Source: Mytilus edulis (lineage: Eukaryota > Mollusca > Bivalvia > Mytilida > Mytilidae). From it: a DNA stretch of 64,000 nucleotides. The notes beneath the pieces are model-generated. The model was not told where the DNA came from and did not search any database. It saw nothing but the letters and a program-made list of their open reading frames with translations. The stretch covers positions 84,828,604 to 84,892,603 of the forward strand of contig NC_092349.1 in NCBI RefSeq assembly GCF_963676685.1, in the 5' to 3' direction. The stretch's first letter is position 1; each line of letters starts with the position of its first letter. Shown piece after piece: positions 45,401-57,288 of this stretch. The position numbers were made by a program, and so were the translations under genes.

Positions 45401-46522
45401 GCTTATCGGCCTTCGCATAGAAAATCTTCCTTTCAGCCAACGTTATAGGTGTGTTTTTATATAAATCACATGCAAGTTATTTGTTTAATCTTAACTATGT
45501 CAGTACTTTAAATTTGTAATGTTTTTGATAGGTATCTCCGAAAGGACTACTGCAGATGATGTGTCGGCGTTTAAAACCGAAAATTATTGCAATAAAAATG
45601 TTGCAAACTGTCCAAGTAACAAAGCTGATAAAAACTGCAATAAATGTTGTCGTCAAGCAGGATGTCAACGTGGTGACTGTGGACAGAAAAAGTGCAAATG
45701 CACAAAATGTAAGTCTATTTTCAGTATCTGTGTAACCATTCTTACAATTCCTCGAAATTATAACCAATAATAGGCAAGGTACAACACATTTGTATAGCAA
45801 ATTTTTTTTATTTAATATGTTTGCTATATTAATGGACGAAAACATTATAAGATTGTCACAGAACAGAACATAAATCCTTCCATAACACGAAAAGCATTCA
45901 AAATTTGTTATTCTGTACTACTATGTGACTATTGAAACATTGTAATGTGAAGGTTATACCCTTTGTATAGAAAAAGGTTTTTAAAAAAATAACATACTTT
46001 TTTACAGACTAATAGTACATTTTTCCAAATTTATATAACACATATGCTTTGCTTTCGCTTGTAATTCATATTTTTAAAAATTAAACATCACAAAACAAGA
46101 TTTTATTATTTTAAAACTTATTTGTTTTTAAATGAAAAACAATATTGGCAATATTCCGCTGCAATGATTATTTGTTTTCATTACCATATGTTCAAAAATG
46201 TCTAGTGACTATGTTTTTTTCTACTTTCTTAAAGAAATTTAGTATTTCTGTAAAACCAGGTTTAATCATCCATTTTCTTCATTTGAAAATGCCTGTCCCA
46301 AGTCAGGAATATGACAGTTCTTGTCCATTCGTTTTTTATGTGTTTTTTATTTTGATTTTGACATGTTATTATGGACTTTCCGATTAGATTTTCCTCTGAG
46401 TTCAGTATTTTTGTGACTTTTACTTTTTAGTAAGTTTTATTTGTTCTGTAACTAATAATAACTCTTTTCTGTTTTTATCGTTGTAGATTATTTGAAAATT
46501 GAAATTTTCTATTCCAGGTTGA
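42427..46522 (+). CDS. CRP-C: secreted 10-cysteine peptide precursor
   Basis: The coding exons are 42427..42472, 45532..45708 and 46518..46522; 75 residues. The exon with the ATG starts at 42,410 after a strong polypyrimidine acceptor. The protein differs from CRP-A at position 11 (Ile for Val, in the signal core) and at position 16 (Ser, because the exon 2 acceptor reads GATAG|GT). The pro-region, ten cysteines and RGD are identical to CRP-A. Exon 2 is nearly identical to that of A at the DNA level, while the introns differ widely. Intron 1 is long (3.06 kb) and holds retrozyme relics, a dispersed repeat and a dead exon-2 copy at 45,119-45,190. The function is unknown, as for CRP-A. Confidence 0.85.
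43820..44065 (+). mobile_element. Retrozyme relic, junction of two units
   Basis: It runs from the tail of one unit (aaaagttttgtaaacaataa) through the middle segment (gataccctcggggacgaaac; agcagtggcatcgaccca) into the head of the next (taccaggattataatttagt). This is the same tail-middle-head order as at 34.3-34.9 kb and shows the family was once tandem here too. Confidence 0.75.
44003..44047 (-). ncRNA. Inactivated hammerhead motif
   Basis: Helix I, helix II, GAAA and the CGCGCG palindrome are intact, but the core CTGATGA has become CTGTTCA. It is predicted to be dead. Confidence 0.7.
44405..44645 (+). repeat. Dispersed repeat, gaagatgtggtat family
   Basis: Ordered words are gatataggagatgtggtatt, aacaatttataaaaaagtaa, caaggtacggccttcaaaat, tcaagggccccaaaaatact and aaaccattcaaacgggg. 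The same order is seen at 58,150-58,370. It is probably a SINE-like element. The open frame across it is spurious. Confidence 0.75.
44812..44945 (+). mobile_element. Retrozyme-family fragment, dead ribozyme
   Basis: The hammerhead at 44,838-44,882 (minus strand) has CTGATAA in place of CTGATGA. The fragment breaks off in gttgaagagcattcaaca, where CRP intron text resumes. Confidence 0.7.
45119..45190 (+). pseudogene. Dead duplicate of exon 2 (CRP-B type) in CRP-C intron 1
   Basis: An acceptor (tttttttaag) is followed by tatctctgaaaggactactg and gtggaaaagtttattcgtca. Read in frame from exon 1 it gives SERTT, then AVEKFIRQSTR, then Gln-Lys-Lys-Tyr-Lys and TAA, so it stops before any cysteine. 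This is the VEKFIRQSTR linker of CRP-B and not the linker of C itself. The 150 bp before it (ttcaacagtgagcaaaact) resemble those before the live exon (ttcaacactgagcaaaata, 45,376), so exon and flank were duplicated together. Confidence 0.75.
46255..46440 (-). repeat. Dispersed repeat, gacttggtacagg family
   Basis: The segments aaaccaggtttaatcatcca, gcctgtcccaagtcaggaat and ctctgagttcagtatttttg are the family in reverse, inside intron 2 of CRP-C. Confidence 0.7.
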
Positions 46523-46572
46523 GGCGTTTATAGCAATATCAGCCTGAAACTTTGGAAGCAGATTTGATTTCA

Positions 46573-46578
46573 AATAAA
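46573..46578 (+). terminator. CRP-C poly(A) signal
   Basis: AATAAA lies about 50 bp after the stop, in the 3' UTR block shared with CRP-A (gcctgaaactttgg, gcagatttgatttcaaataa). Confidence 0.8.
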
Positions 46579-46589
46579 AACATTCTTTG

Positions 46590-47940
46590 TTATCATTGTT
46601 TTTTCTGCTAGAATTATTTAAAACTGGGTTGATAAAAAAAAAAAAAAAAAAAGGGTACCTGATTTTCATCCGCTGAGGGCAGTATCGAAATTGACACATA
46701 GTTTCAGCATTATTGACTTATTGTAGATCTAATGTTGTTGAACGCTTCAGCTATTGGCAGTTTCCTCTACTTCTGTACGTTAAGCCTTGCACATTGAAAA
46801 GGGAACACAATTGTCAGTCGACGACTTAAATTCCTATTCAGAGTCAACTGTAAAAAAAAAATCACTGTTGTCTTATTTGTAGAGCTTTTACTGTTCATAA
46901 TTTTTGCAGTTTTTTGTGTTTCGTTATCAACTTTGCATGTTATGCAGAAAAAGGTAACAAACATCAACAAAATGACAATAACTCCTTATCTGACGACTTC
47001 AGCCATGTTTGGTTGATTTGTAGATTTTGTCTTACTGGTCATTTTTGCAAATAAGAGTTCTCTTTCTTGATTATAAGGTAAAAAGTTTCTCTGCATCTCT
47101 TGTAGTGTTCATGATAATAGACAAACATGAAAACTTTGTAACAAATCGTCATTTTATGGACAATAATATCTATAGGTAGTCTTCTGAAACTATTATTTTT
47201 GACAGTGGTTATATTTCGATATTGTTTTTGTCCATGACAGATATTCTCTATCTATAGCGGTTTTCAAAACAGCAAACGAAACTTAAATAAATATTTTCTA
47301 TTACATTCCTTTTGGATAGCTCGTCCATTTTGATGGACAACGGACACATCTTTTAATCTACATACCCCAAAGAATGGTCGTGGCAAGGTTTGTTTGCAAT
47401 CTGCTCGTTTGTTTCAGAGGCAAATATTTTTGTTAAAGATAACGAACGACGGATGCCAAGTAATGGGAAAAGCTCACATTGAACTCTAAATAAACGATGT
47501 CTAAAATTTGAAAAAAAAATCTTCAATAGCATAAACTATGTTTTATAAAATATATAGTTTCAATGAAAATTACTATAAACACTTTAAAGTTTACTGACCA
47601 TGATTTCACAAATACCACATAAGAATTGTACGTAGGTATTATGTTTTCTTTGTAGAAAAAGACACGGAAATGCATGTTCTCCTGCATTATGTATATTATG
47701 AATGGATGCCGGAGACCTTAGTATTCTTCGAAGGTAAATGTTTTCTCTATAATGAAAAATCAAAATATTGTATCAATATATAAAATGGCATTGTCCGATG
47801 TCCATGTAGTGTGTTAAATAAATGTGTCGTGAGAAACTTTATAGAAATTTCCTACAGTTCTCACTTGATTTGCAATTTTTGGGGACAACTTATGTTAGCA
47901 TTCGAATATCTATTCTGTTTCTGCAAGTATTAGCAGCTTA
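46590..47940. repeat. CRP-C downstream unit, direct repeat of the CRP-A downstream DNA
   Basis: Words in order match the DNA after CRP-A in the same orientation: cagcattattgacttattgt (20,360), gtgttcatgataatagacaa (21,350), aatgcatgttctcctgcatt (21,668) and tcacttgatttgcaattttt (21,865). The end (47,600-47,940) also matches 27,100-27,450 in reverse. No gene is seen. Confidence 0.6.
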
Positions 47941-49184
47941 CAGCTTCACCCTACTATCCATAATCAGAAAATTATAAAACCTGCTCCAGTCTTCAGATAG
48001 TATAGGTTGATCAGTGAACAGAAAACATTTTTTTCCTACCTTTTCATATGACATTAGGTGGAACACACAGAGCCTTTTACATCTTGTAACATGAACAAAA
48101 CCGAACTGTAGTATTCAATATAAAGGCCAAACTGGACATGAATTTTGAACAACGAACACAAGAACATCTTTGCCGCTTTTGCAGTTTTAAGATATTTAAA
48201 AGTTAAATTTACCAACATTTAGAAAAACACAAAAACAATATTAAATTGATTGAATTCAAACCTCTTCAAACAGTGCCAACAAATGAGACACAATGGGCTT
48301 GAGTTATGAAGTAAATGTACTGAGGTTGTTCATTCTTTTATTTACTTTTGCAGTTTCCCCTTTTATTTATTTGTTTCCTCAAGAGTTTCACACACAGGCA
48401 TAAAAGATTATGTTCCAGTGTCAAATTCACAATTAATACAGGATGAACTTGAGCTATTGTTTCTTTGTGTAGCAATGTGCATCTTTTATTTACATTTCCA
48501 TTTTTAGCCCTTATTTGTCCTTTAACTAATCCGCAGGTCGATTGGTTGTACGATTCATAACGTTGCTCGGTATTAGTGATTCCGGTTTTTTAAGATTTTA
48601 ACTAATCTCTCTAGTTTTTTTGGTTATATGAATCTTTACGTTGCACGGTATTTGTGCATCCTGCTTTCAGGTTTTTGACTGAGGCCAGTGGATCCACATT
48701 CACATTGGATTTGAATGTATAGTTTCATATTCATTTGGTTGATCCTGGTATTCAGATTTAATTTAATTCGTACATTTTAGGAAAAGTGGGTTTTCTATGC
48801 TGTTTTACATCATTTAAGCATTAGCTGTCAAATTTATGTGAACCGATTTGACTCAAATTCTATTATTTGATTATTTTTGTAGTGATTTATATCAAAAGAC
48901 AAAGTTGACTGCTCTATCCTTATTCTAGACCTTGTTACCTATTATGTCTGTTTATTTTTGGTCACACATCATTGTCAATATTGTGTCATTTGATGTCACT
49001 GTCATTCAAGTGAGAAGTTTATCTAGCTATAAAACCAGATGTTATTAACCATTTTTAATACTAAAACTGAGGATGTTAATTTGATGTATGCCTTTTTGTG
49101 CTTCTTCGTTACATTTGTTGTTTTTATAGTGATTAAGATGACAACACAATGTTGACTGCTGTACCCCTATTTTTGACATTTTTA

Positions 49185-49575
49185 CCTATTATGTCTGTTT
49201 GTTTTGTTCACGCATCGGTGACAATATAATGGAATTTGCGACTGTCATACAAGTGAGAGGTTTAGCTAGCTATAAAACCAGGTTCAATCCACCATTTTCT
49301 ACATTTGAAAATGCCTGTACCAAGTCAGGAATATGACAGTTCTTGTCCATTCGTTTTTGATGCGTTTTGTTATTTGATTTTGCCATGTGATTATGGACTT
49401 TCCGAATTGATTTTCCTCTGAGTTCAGTATTTTTGTGATTTTACTTTTTTCTATACAAAGTCAGGAATATGACAGTTGTTATCTATTCGTTTGATGTGTT
49501 TGATTTTTGACTGTGCCATTTGATTAGAAACTTTCCTCGGAGTTCAGTATTTTTGCGATTTTCACTTTTTTCTGA
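49185..49575 (-). repeat. Two consecutive reverse copies, gacttggtacagg family
   Basis: A full copy (acaaccaggttcaatccacc-type text; ctgtaccaagtcaggaatat; ctctgagttcagtatttttg) is followed at 49,455 by a second, shorter copy (caaagtcaggaatatgacag; ctcggagttcagtatttttg). A partial third is at 48,945-49,040. Confidence 0.7.
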
Positions 49576-51414
49576 TATTGGATTTTAACTGAACTAAACA
49601 GGTAACAATACATTGAATAGATAATATTTAATAGCATTTCGGCTATATTTTAGTTTTGACGCCATTTAATTACCCTCGAGATGACATCCGAAGACCGCCG
49701 ACGATCGCATAATCAGCAATAAACATTAAACATTAATATTAATATATATTGGACTTTTTACAGGTCTGTTTGATTTCGTGTTACAGGTTGAAAAAAAGTT
49801 ACTCATCAATTTTTACCTGTGTAAAAATTATTTTTTATTGATCGAAATATTTAACGACATAATTCATCTTTTTTGTTTCACTTTTAATGTTGACATTCTT
49901 TTCTTTTTAATGGCTCAATAACACGAAAATAAATGTATAACCAATTTCTAGCTAATGGGTTTAATTGAAGTTCACCTGAATATGGATTCAATAAGGTCGA
50001 ATTTTTCACTTGCAAATGAAAAATTAATTAGAGATGTTATAGGTTAAGCAATACGTTAAGTATCGTTTTTATCTGTATAAGAATGATTCTTTTTGTGGAT
50101 CGAATCATTCAACGACATGGTCTATCTTTGTTTCACCTTCAATGTTGACATTCTTTTTCTTTGAATGGGTCAACTCCACAAATACATGTTTAACCAATTT
50201 CTAGCTAATGGGTTAAATTGAATCTGACATGAAAACTGATTCAATGAGGTTTAATTATTCCCTTGCAAGTGTAGAATACATCAGCGATGTTTCATATCTT
50301 AGTTTGACAAAATTAAACGGCCTCGTACAAGCGATTATTATTTTAACTATTTTACTTTCATTAATTTTCGATCAATAATAATCAAATTTAATATTTTTTT
50401 CATAATTCGTAGCTAATGTCCCTTTAACAATGTGTTATGCTAGCTTCTTTGTTTAGATTTGATTGTATCTTTGGTTGGATTAATCCATTTAGGTATTCTG
50501 CTATCTTTAATGTTTGTCACCTTATCATTGTAACGTTGACTATTTTTGTCTGTTTGTGTTGCTCAAACAATTTTATAAATAAAACGGGACCATTTAAGTC
50601 ACTTTTGGTCTTATTTTTATTTTTCATATTTGTTTTGATCATTACTAAGTTGATAACCTCAGGGACTAATAATTTCCCTACCAAAGCTTTAAGTTACATT
50701 CGCTTTACTAAAAAAAACCAACATCATTTGTATGCTACAATAAAATTGCCCGAATATTGCAAATCATATTGAAAAAGGGCAATTTTTTAAATATCTCAAT
50801 ATACAGAAATTGAACATAATACATTCACACCGGACACTGCCACTTTATATATGGATTGAAGGAAGGTTGTTTTACATGTTAGAGAACACATTCATATTTC
50901 AAGAATACAAAAGTCTGCTCCAAATCAGAAATATAACAGTTATCCATTCGTTTCATGTGTTTGAGCTTTTGATTTTGCCATTCGATTAGAGAATTTCCGT
51001 TTTGAATTTCATTGGTGTTCGATTTTATTATTTTATTTTTTTCCATAGCTTTGAATACAAGAAAGATATAAGAATTGCATACATTTCTACAAGTCTAATG
51101 AAATCTTTGTGAAACCGTCGTCAGTAGACTTTAAAATGTTAACTGTCAATTTCATTTAAACTTTGCATTTCATTGGAAACATACATTTTTGATCATACAG
51201 ACTTTTTTTTCACCAGTGTGAGCATAAGTCGTTATCTAATGTTGAGATCTAACTGCTGTCAGAAGAATCCTTATGGGAGTTGTTGCCCTCAAATGACAAT
51301 GTTTACCCATAATTTAAATGTGTTCCTAGTATCTTGAAAATTTAAAGGGATATAGGGAAACTCTCACTTGCAAAAAGATCTAGAGTGCTTAAATTAGTGT
51401 AACATGTCCGAAAA

Positions 51415-51690
51415 AGGTAAAATGACAAAAAATCTGAACTCCGAGGAAAATTGAATCGGAAAGTCCCTAAGCAGATGGCAAAATCAAATGACAAAACACA
51501 TCAAACGAATGGACAACAACTGTCATATTCCTGACTTGGTACAGGCATTTTCAAATGTAGAAAATGGTGGATTGAACCTGGTTTTTATAGCGCTAACCTT
51601 GTCATTTTTACGACAGTTTCATCAAATTCCGTTATATTTGCAACTGTGCGTGAACAAAACAGACATAATAGATAAAATAGTCAAAATGTT
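51415..51690 (+). repeat. Dispersed repeat, gacttggtacagg family
   Basis: The segments tgaactccgaggaaaattga, acacatcaaacgaatggaca, cctgacttggtacaggcatt and gtgcgtgaacaaaacagaca make this the cleanest plus-strand copy in the window. Confidence 0.75.
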
Positions 51691-53804
51691 GGTACAGCAG
51701 TCATCACTGTGTTACAAACTTAAAACAAACAATTTTACAAAAAAGCACACAAGCATCTATCAAATTAACAACACATACATTGCTACGCGTGTCTGACGTC
51801 AGACAATTTATACGTCACATAGGAAGAAATTTTGTCGTTCAATGTTTACACAAAACAATTTTATAATTTCACATGGGGAATGTTGGCATAAAGAGGTAAA
51901 AAATCAAAAGTATGTTAGAATTAATTTCAGAAAAAGACCAAAATTGTCCAGAAGTTCTGTAGAATTTCTCAGATTCAACAAATGGTTAATACCACTACAC
52001 GATTAGTTTAATTTTGTCGTTTTTCGTTCAACGTATTTTCTAATTTATAATAGAACAATAACATAATGACATTTAATAGAAGAATAACATAATAACGGGA
52101 TCTTTGAGACTACGTTATAAGAACCAAAGAAACACACAAATTTGCATATACAAAACACACCAGCAAAAATTAAAGATAACACAAACATATTGACGGGATG
52201 TATAAGTATCGAGCCACATCAGAAAAGTTCGGATTGTTTATGGAAAGAACATCATCAATATATCTGAAAGTGAAATTAAATAATCTGGCTTCTTTGATCT
52301 TCTTGTTTTTGACAAATGTCTACAGGAACACCGATTCATATGAAAATAAGAAGAGGTCGGCAAGAAGAGGCGCCCATAGGATTTCCTCCAAACTTTACAA
52401 ATATGTTGTCGATAAGATACTGATCACTTGTTCTTCTGTGTAGCATGCTTTATCCTTTTATTTTCACTATTAAGAAAATATGCCTTATGATATCCCAAAG
52501 TAATAAATTTATAGCGTATGCTACCATTTTTATGTTGAAAGGCATTGTGGATTATTTCTTTCAGGCAATTTTTCAATTTCAAACGGAGAATGGTGGTATA
52601 CAGGGTTGAAAAATAAAAAAATTGATAGAACTAATTTCAGAAAAAAATGTTGTTGATAGTTGCGACATGTCGTAACATATAAATTTTGATTGCAAGGGTT
52701 CGTTGAACATAAAAGGGTGTTTTCTCCCCTCTTGTTTTTAAAAATACGCGTATGGTGATATAACTCATTAACCAAATATAAATAAGACCTATGGTCTTTT
52801 GATTTCAGGTCCTTGGTTTATGACCTTGAAATTGATTTCAAGTTCATAGCTTATTTTGACGTTCTAGATGTTGACCTCTGCTTTTACCTCATATGTATAC
52901 ATGATAAAGACATGAGAGACTTTGCAATATGTTTCAAACCATTTAACCTTGACAAATACAACTGGAAGTGACCTTGTGTGGCAGTAGCTATTTTTTGTAC
53001 TTTATTAATATAAAAGTATATAGAACCAGATATTTTGGGAATTTGTGTCAAGTTAATATTCAAATAATATCGGAAGTTACATTTTTTCAAACCGGAAGTA
53101 ACAAACAACCTCACTTATTTAAAAAATATTGTATTGTATAGAAACTATATATTTTTTAAATGAGCGAACACTAATCTATAATTTGACGATTAGAATGACA
53201 TTTAAAACTTAATTGAACTACTTTCATATTAAAATACAGGGTTTTTGGTGGAAAGACCTTCAATTGTTCTTAATTTAACTGTTTTTGCTTAAAAACTTTA
53301 CAACTATAAAGAGAAACTCTAAATAGCAAAACAATGTCGGTCAAAATAATCAGTCGTTGATTATTTTTACCAATTCGCATGTTTCGTATGGTGCAAGGGG
53401 ATCATTAAGACTAAGTTGTACAGACTTGTCTAGAAGGCAGTTATTGTCCATGGACTCCAATAGGAGGTATTACCGTATGATGATGAGTTTTATTGCTTTT
53501 GATCAATTTAGCCATAAATATAAATGATACAGAACAAATGTAAGACTAAAAGTGATGGCAGAACAACATCTAAGTCAACAAAGCCAAAAGCATTAGTAGA
53601 CACGGTTAAGGAGTCATTGCCTTTATATGTTATTTTTTTTTTGTGTGTTTTTTTTTTTTGTTATCTTATAATAGATAAACAGAAACCCTGAAGAGCAAAA
53701 ATTATCAACAAGACGTGATCTTAAAATTTGCCAAACGAGACCACAATAGAAATCGGCTTCTTGAGTTTTTGTCATATGATATTGATTTCACCTAGTTATG
53801 TCAT

Positions 53805-54035
53805 ATGATGTAATATGGAGCAGGATCTGCTTACCCTTCCGGAGCACATGAGATTATTCTAAGTTTTGGTGGGGTTCGGGTTACTCAATCTTTAGTTTTC
53901 TGTGTTGTGTATTGTGTACCATTATGTGTCTGTACATGTCTTTTTTCTTTTTTAGCCTTGGCGTATTCAGTTTATTTTCGATATATGAGTTTGAATGTCC
54001 CTCTGGAATCTTTCGCCCCTCTCTTATGCAAATCA
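53805..54035 (+). repeat. Retroelement 3' tail
   Basis: The uninterrupted order ggagcaggatctgcttaccc, ttccggagcacatgagatta, tatgagtttgaatgtccctc is present. It serves as the empty-site reference for the MITE insertion at 3959-4145. Confidence 0.7.
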
Positions 54036-54431
54036 TGTAACAGGTAAAATAAATTGCAGGACAAATTCTAGACACAAGCTAACAAGGAAAGAATTGTCAA
54101 TTGACTCCTAATCTTCGTATGTGGCGTCAAATGGCAAATTTTACCCTTTTAACGTGTTGGGGGGAAATATAGACGATAAAGAAACGGTAAACAGCAACAA
54201 TACTCAGCAAGACCAGATCTAAAAAAAAGTGTCAACATTGCTGAAAACGTATGTCAGCTACCTACATTAATTGTTGCCCTAAACAGATGAAACGTTGCTA
54301 CCATTATAGTCTTTTGACTTTATATGTCGTTAGGTTGCTGTCATGTTGACGTATACCCCCGCATCTCAATTTTCCAATATCAACACGCTGTCAAAGATTT
54401 ACAGAAGAAACAATTTTGACGATGAATTATT

Positions 54432-54437
54432 TTTATT
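54432..54437 (-). terminator. CRP-D poly(A) signal
   Basis: TTTATT on the plus strand reads AATAAA on the minus strand, about 50 bp after the CRP-D stop, within the shared 3' UTR block. Confidence 0.75.
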
Positions 54438-54487
54438 TTAAATCAAATCTGCATCAAGAGTTCCAGGCTGATATAACCTTAAACAGA

Positions 54488-56218
54488 TCAACCTGGAATA
54501 TAAAGAAAATTATTGAACAATAAACACACATTCGTATCACATTTAGACAACGGTGCAAGATCCTTTTCAAAACATTTTTTCTTTAGTTTTTCGACAAAAA
54601 TGGTAATTATCTTATATTAATTTCAAAACAATTTTAGGATTAATAAAGTGCTTCAGCAAACATATATTACAAACGCACATCTGAAGCAAGTAAGTAATTT
54701 CAATCCCAGTATAAATGACGAGTTTATTAAGCTAGTTAAAATACAAAGGTGAACATATGAGTTGAAATTTAAAGAAATATTGAAGACGAATAATGTCAAC
54801 ATTGATTTCATTTAGAAAACAAAAGATTTTACACACAACATTATCAGTGTTTATGTGTTTGAGCTTTTGGTTTGTCCATTTGGTTTGGGACTTTCCTTTT
54901 CAAATTTTCCTCGGAGTTCATTATTTTTGTGATTTTACTTTTTATGATGTCTCTCTTTTAACAAATAGATAATGCGCGAAAGCTTAACTCATGTTTTATG
55001 TATATTTTAAAAAATGAACCATACCTCTGTACATAGGGTTATTTTCTTTTTGAGTTTTGCGTCTTTATACACAATAACCAAAATCCGTGTTATTTATTTT
55101 TTTCATCCTTTTCCAAAAAGAATGATTTACACTTGACGTTAAAATGTTGTAACGATCACATTATATTCCTGATTTAATACATTTTGGAAATATTTAGACT
55201 CTTTATAGATGCAAAAAAGATCATTAAATGAAAAGGTAGGTATTTTACAAATTTGTTGCACGTTGCCATTAAACATGATCATATGGAGATGTTTATTAAA
55301 ATGGTTACATTTATACTGAAAATAGACTTACATTTGGTGCATTTGCACTTTTTCTGTCCACAGTCACCACGTTGACATCCTGCTTGGCGACAACATTTAT
55401 TGCAGTTTTTATCAGCTTTATTGCTTGGACAGTTTGCAACATTTTTATTGCAATAATTTTCGGTTTTAAAAGCCGACACATCATCTGCAGTTGTCCTTTC
55501 GGAGATAACTGTTAAAAATATTATAAATTCAAAGTACTTATAACAAGAGACTAAGCTAAAAACTTGCATTTTTATAAAAACAGACCTACTAGTGAGATTA
55601 TTTTAACAGCACATATTACGATGTATGAAACGTTTGTCATGTCGAGACCTTGATTAAAGAGTGTCTATATGCCATTTTGTTTTTCTAATTATTTGCTATA
55701 TGGTGATTAATTAGATATAGGAAGATGTGGTATAACTGCCAATGAGACAACTATCCATCCAAGTCACACATTTAGAAATAAGATACAGTTTCAAACAAAA
55801 TATATGCAATAATATTTGATTATTATGAAATATGTTGTTAAAGTTATGTAAGACACATGATGTATTAGACTCTGATCCTGTCCATAACATACTTGTATTA
55901 TATTTGGCTCTTGTTTTTCTTTTTCCAATTATATTGTGCATATTATTGTTGTAAAATTATGCCTTTTATGGGTTCTTGTTTAATAGATTAATGAAATTCT
56001 GATCTTATCTTATCTTCTTATACTATATCATAGCGTTCCTGTCTGGTCTTTTATCTAAATTATTTTTGTATTTTCCACAGCAAACGACTTTGCTTAAAAT
56101 ATTTCCGAACGCGGAGTGGGGTATAAATATGTTAATATTTTCAGGGTCGTTTCAGTATTTGATCATACTCACTCAAGACACCAAGAATAACGATCAATGC
56201 AATTACTGCGTACTTCAT
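54488..56218 (-). CDS. CRP-D: secreted 10-cysteine peptide precursor
   Basis: The coding exons are complement(56173..56218), (55332..55508) and (54488..54492); 75 residues. The exon with the ATG begins at 56,236 after an acceptor tttttcag. The protein equals CRP-A except for Ile for Val at position 11 in the signal core. Pro-region, ten cysteines and RGD are the same; exon 2 carries several silent changes (for instance CGC for CGT in front of the QAG segment). The final Cys codon is split by the last intron, which leaves five coding bases in exon 3, as in A and C. It is the most compact of the A, C and D copies. The function is unknown, as for CRP-A. Confidence 0.85.
55705..55765 (+). repeat. 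Fragment of the gaagatgtggtat family
   Basis: The text gatataggaagatgtggtat is followed by gccaatgagacaactatcca. It lies antisense in intron 1 of CRP-D. Confidence 0.65.
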
Positions 56219-56467
56219 CTTTGAATTCTAAAAAATCTGAAAAATAAGAGAAACTGTTGTTAAAGGAAATTAAAGTAGGTGCTACAACAATATTTCAAAC
56301 CCGCCTCAATTACACGTTAAGGTCTGGAGCATTTTCAAGGTTGTGTCTAAATCAATTTTGTTGAACGACATTTGATTGTCTCAGTACTCCTAACTTTCTA
56401 ATATCGAGGCGTGACGACAACCGTAACATGACGTATTAACTTCTTGTGTTGCAATATCACTTACATA

Positions 56468-56730
56468 AATAAAGGCAACAGTAGTATACTGTGGTCAAAA
56501 GATATAAATTGATGGAGAGAAAACAAATTTAAGTTACAAACTGAAACCGAAGAAAACTCATCAAATAGAGGAAAACAAAGAAACAACAGAAACACTGAAG
56601 TGTAACAAAAACCAACGTGTACATGCATAGAAACGAACTATTTGAAAACAACTGCTTGGTTCAGGACATTTTAAGAAAAAATGATTGGTTTAACCTGGTT
56701 AAATTGATAGTCAAACCTCACGGTTGATGA
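56468..56730 (+). repeat. Dispersed repeat, aaaggcaacagtagtatac family, with adjoining fragment
   Basis: It starts ataaaggcaacagtagtata, runs through gaaacactgaagtgtaacaa, and ends in a gacttggtacagg-like stretch (tggtttaacctggttaaatt). It lies in the CRP-D leader intron, antisense. Confidence 0.65.
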
Positions 56731-57288
56731 TAATGTTACAAATTATCGCTAAATGACAACACTACCTGACATAAATATAGAACAAACACACACAAGAACA
56801 TTTATTACAGAGAATCGCACACACAAAAAAATATAATAGTCGCAACATGTAAACCGCAGAACAAGAACGAACATATTCCATCAACGACAGATTCCAATAT
56901 AATTATGGATCTCTTTTGGTCCGAGTACACAGTTATCGTCCCTTGATTTTCGTTGTCCACGAATATAGTCCTTTTGATATTTTGATAATTTGTCCCAAAA
57001 CACTGTAAAAATATTATTGAGAAAGCGCAGGTGGGATTTTTTTTATTTCCATCTATTTTCTAAAAGAAATGCACTACGAAATAACTGTGTACTCGGACCA
57101 TTTATGATGTTTTTGTGAAATATTACGAAAGATAAGAATCTTACTAATTTAGAACAAAATAACGTGTTTGATCATTCTTAATAAATACCATGTTACTCTG
57201 AATGAGAGATGTTTATCGTTAAATGGAATGGCAATTAACATTTTTTAGGCAAAGATTCCTCTCTCTATAACAAAAATACTCTACTTAC

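Larger units (their letters stand above)
47940..54430. repeat. Right arm of the inverted duplication (downstream of CRP-D)
   Basis: This is the mirror of 20.2-27.1 kb, in reverse orientation; see the left-arm entries for paired positions. Extra material not matched on the left includes reverse dispersed repeats at 48,945-49,040, 49,185-49,575, a directly oriented fragment at 50,820-51,175, a forward repeat at 51,415-51,690, two related blocks at 51,840-51,930 and 52,545-52,650, and a retroelement tail at 53,805-54,035. No coding exon is supported. Confidence 0.7.

Noticed and set aside
52198-52443. 81-residue open frame with a basic segment (SARRGAHRI)
   Set aside because: No domain recognised and it lies between two related repeat blocks in the right arm. 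Likely part of an unidentified element.
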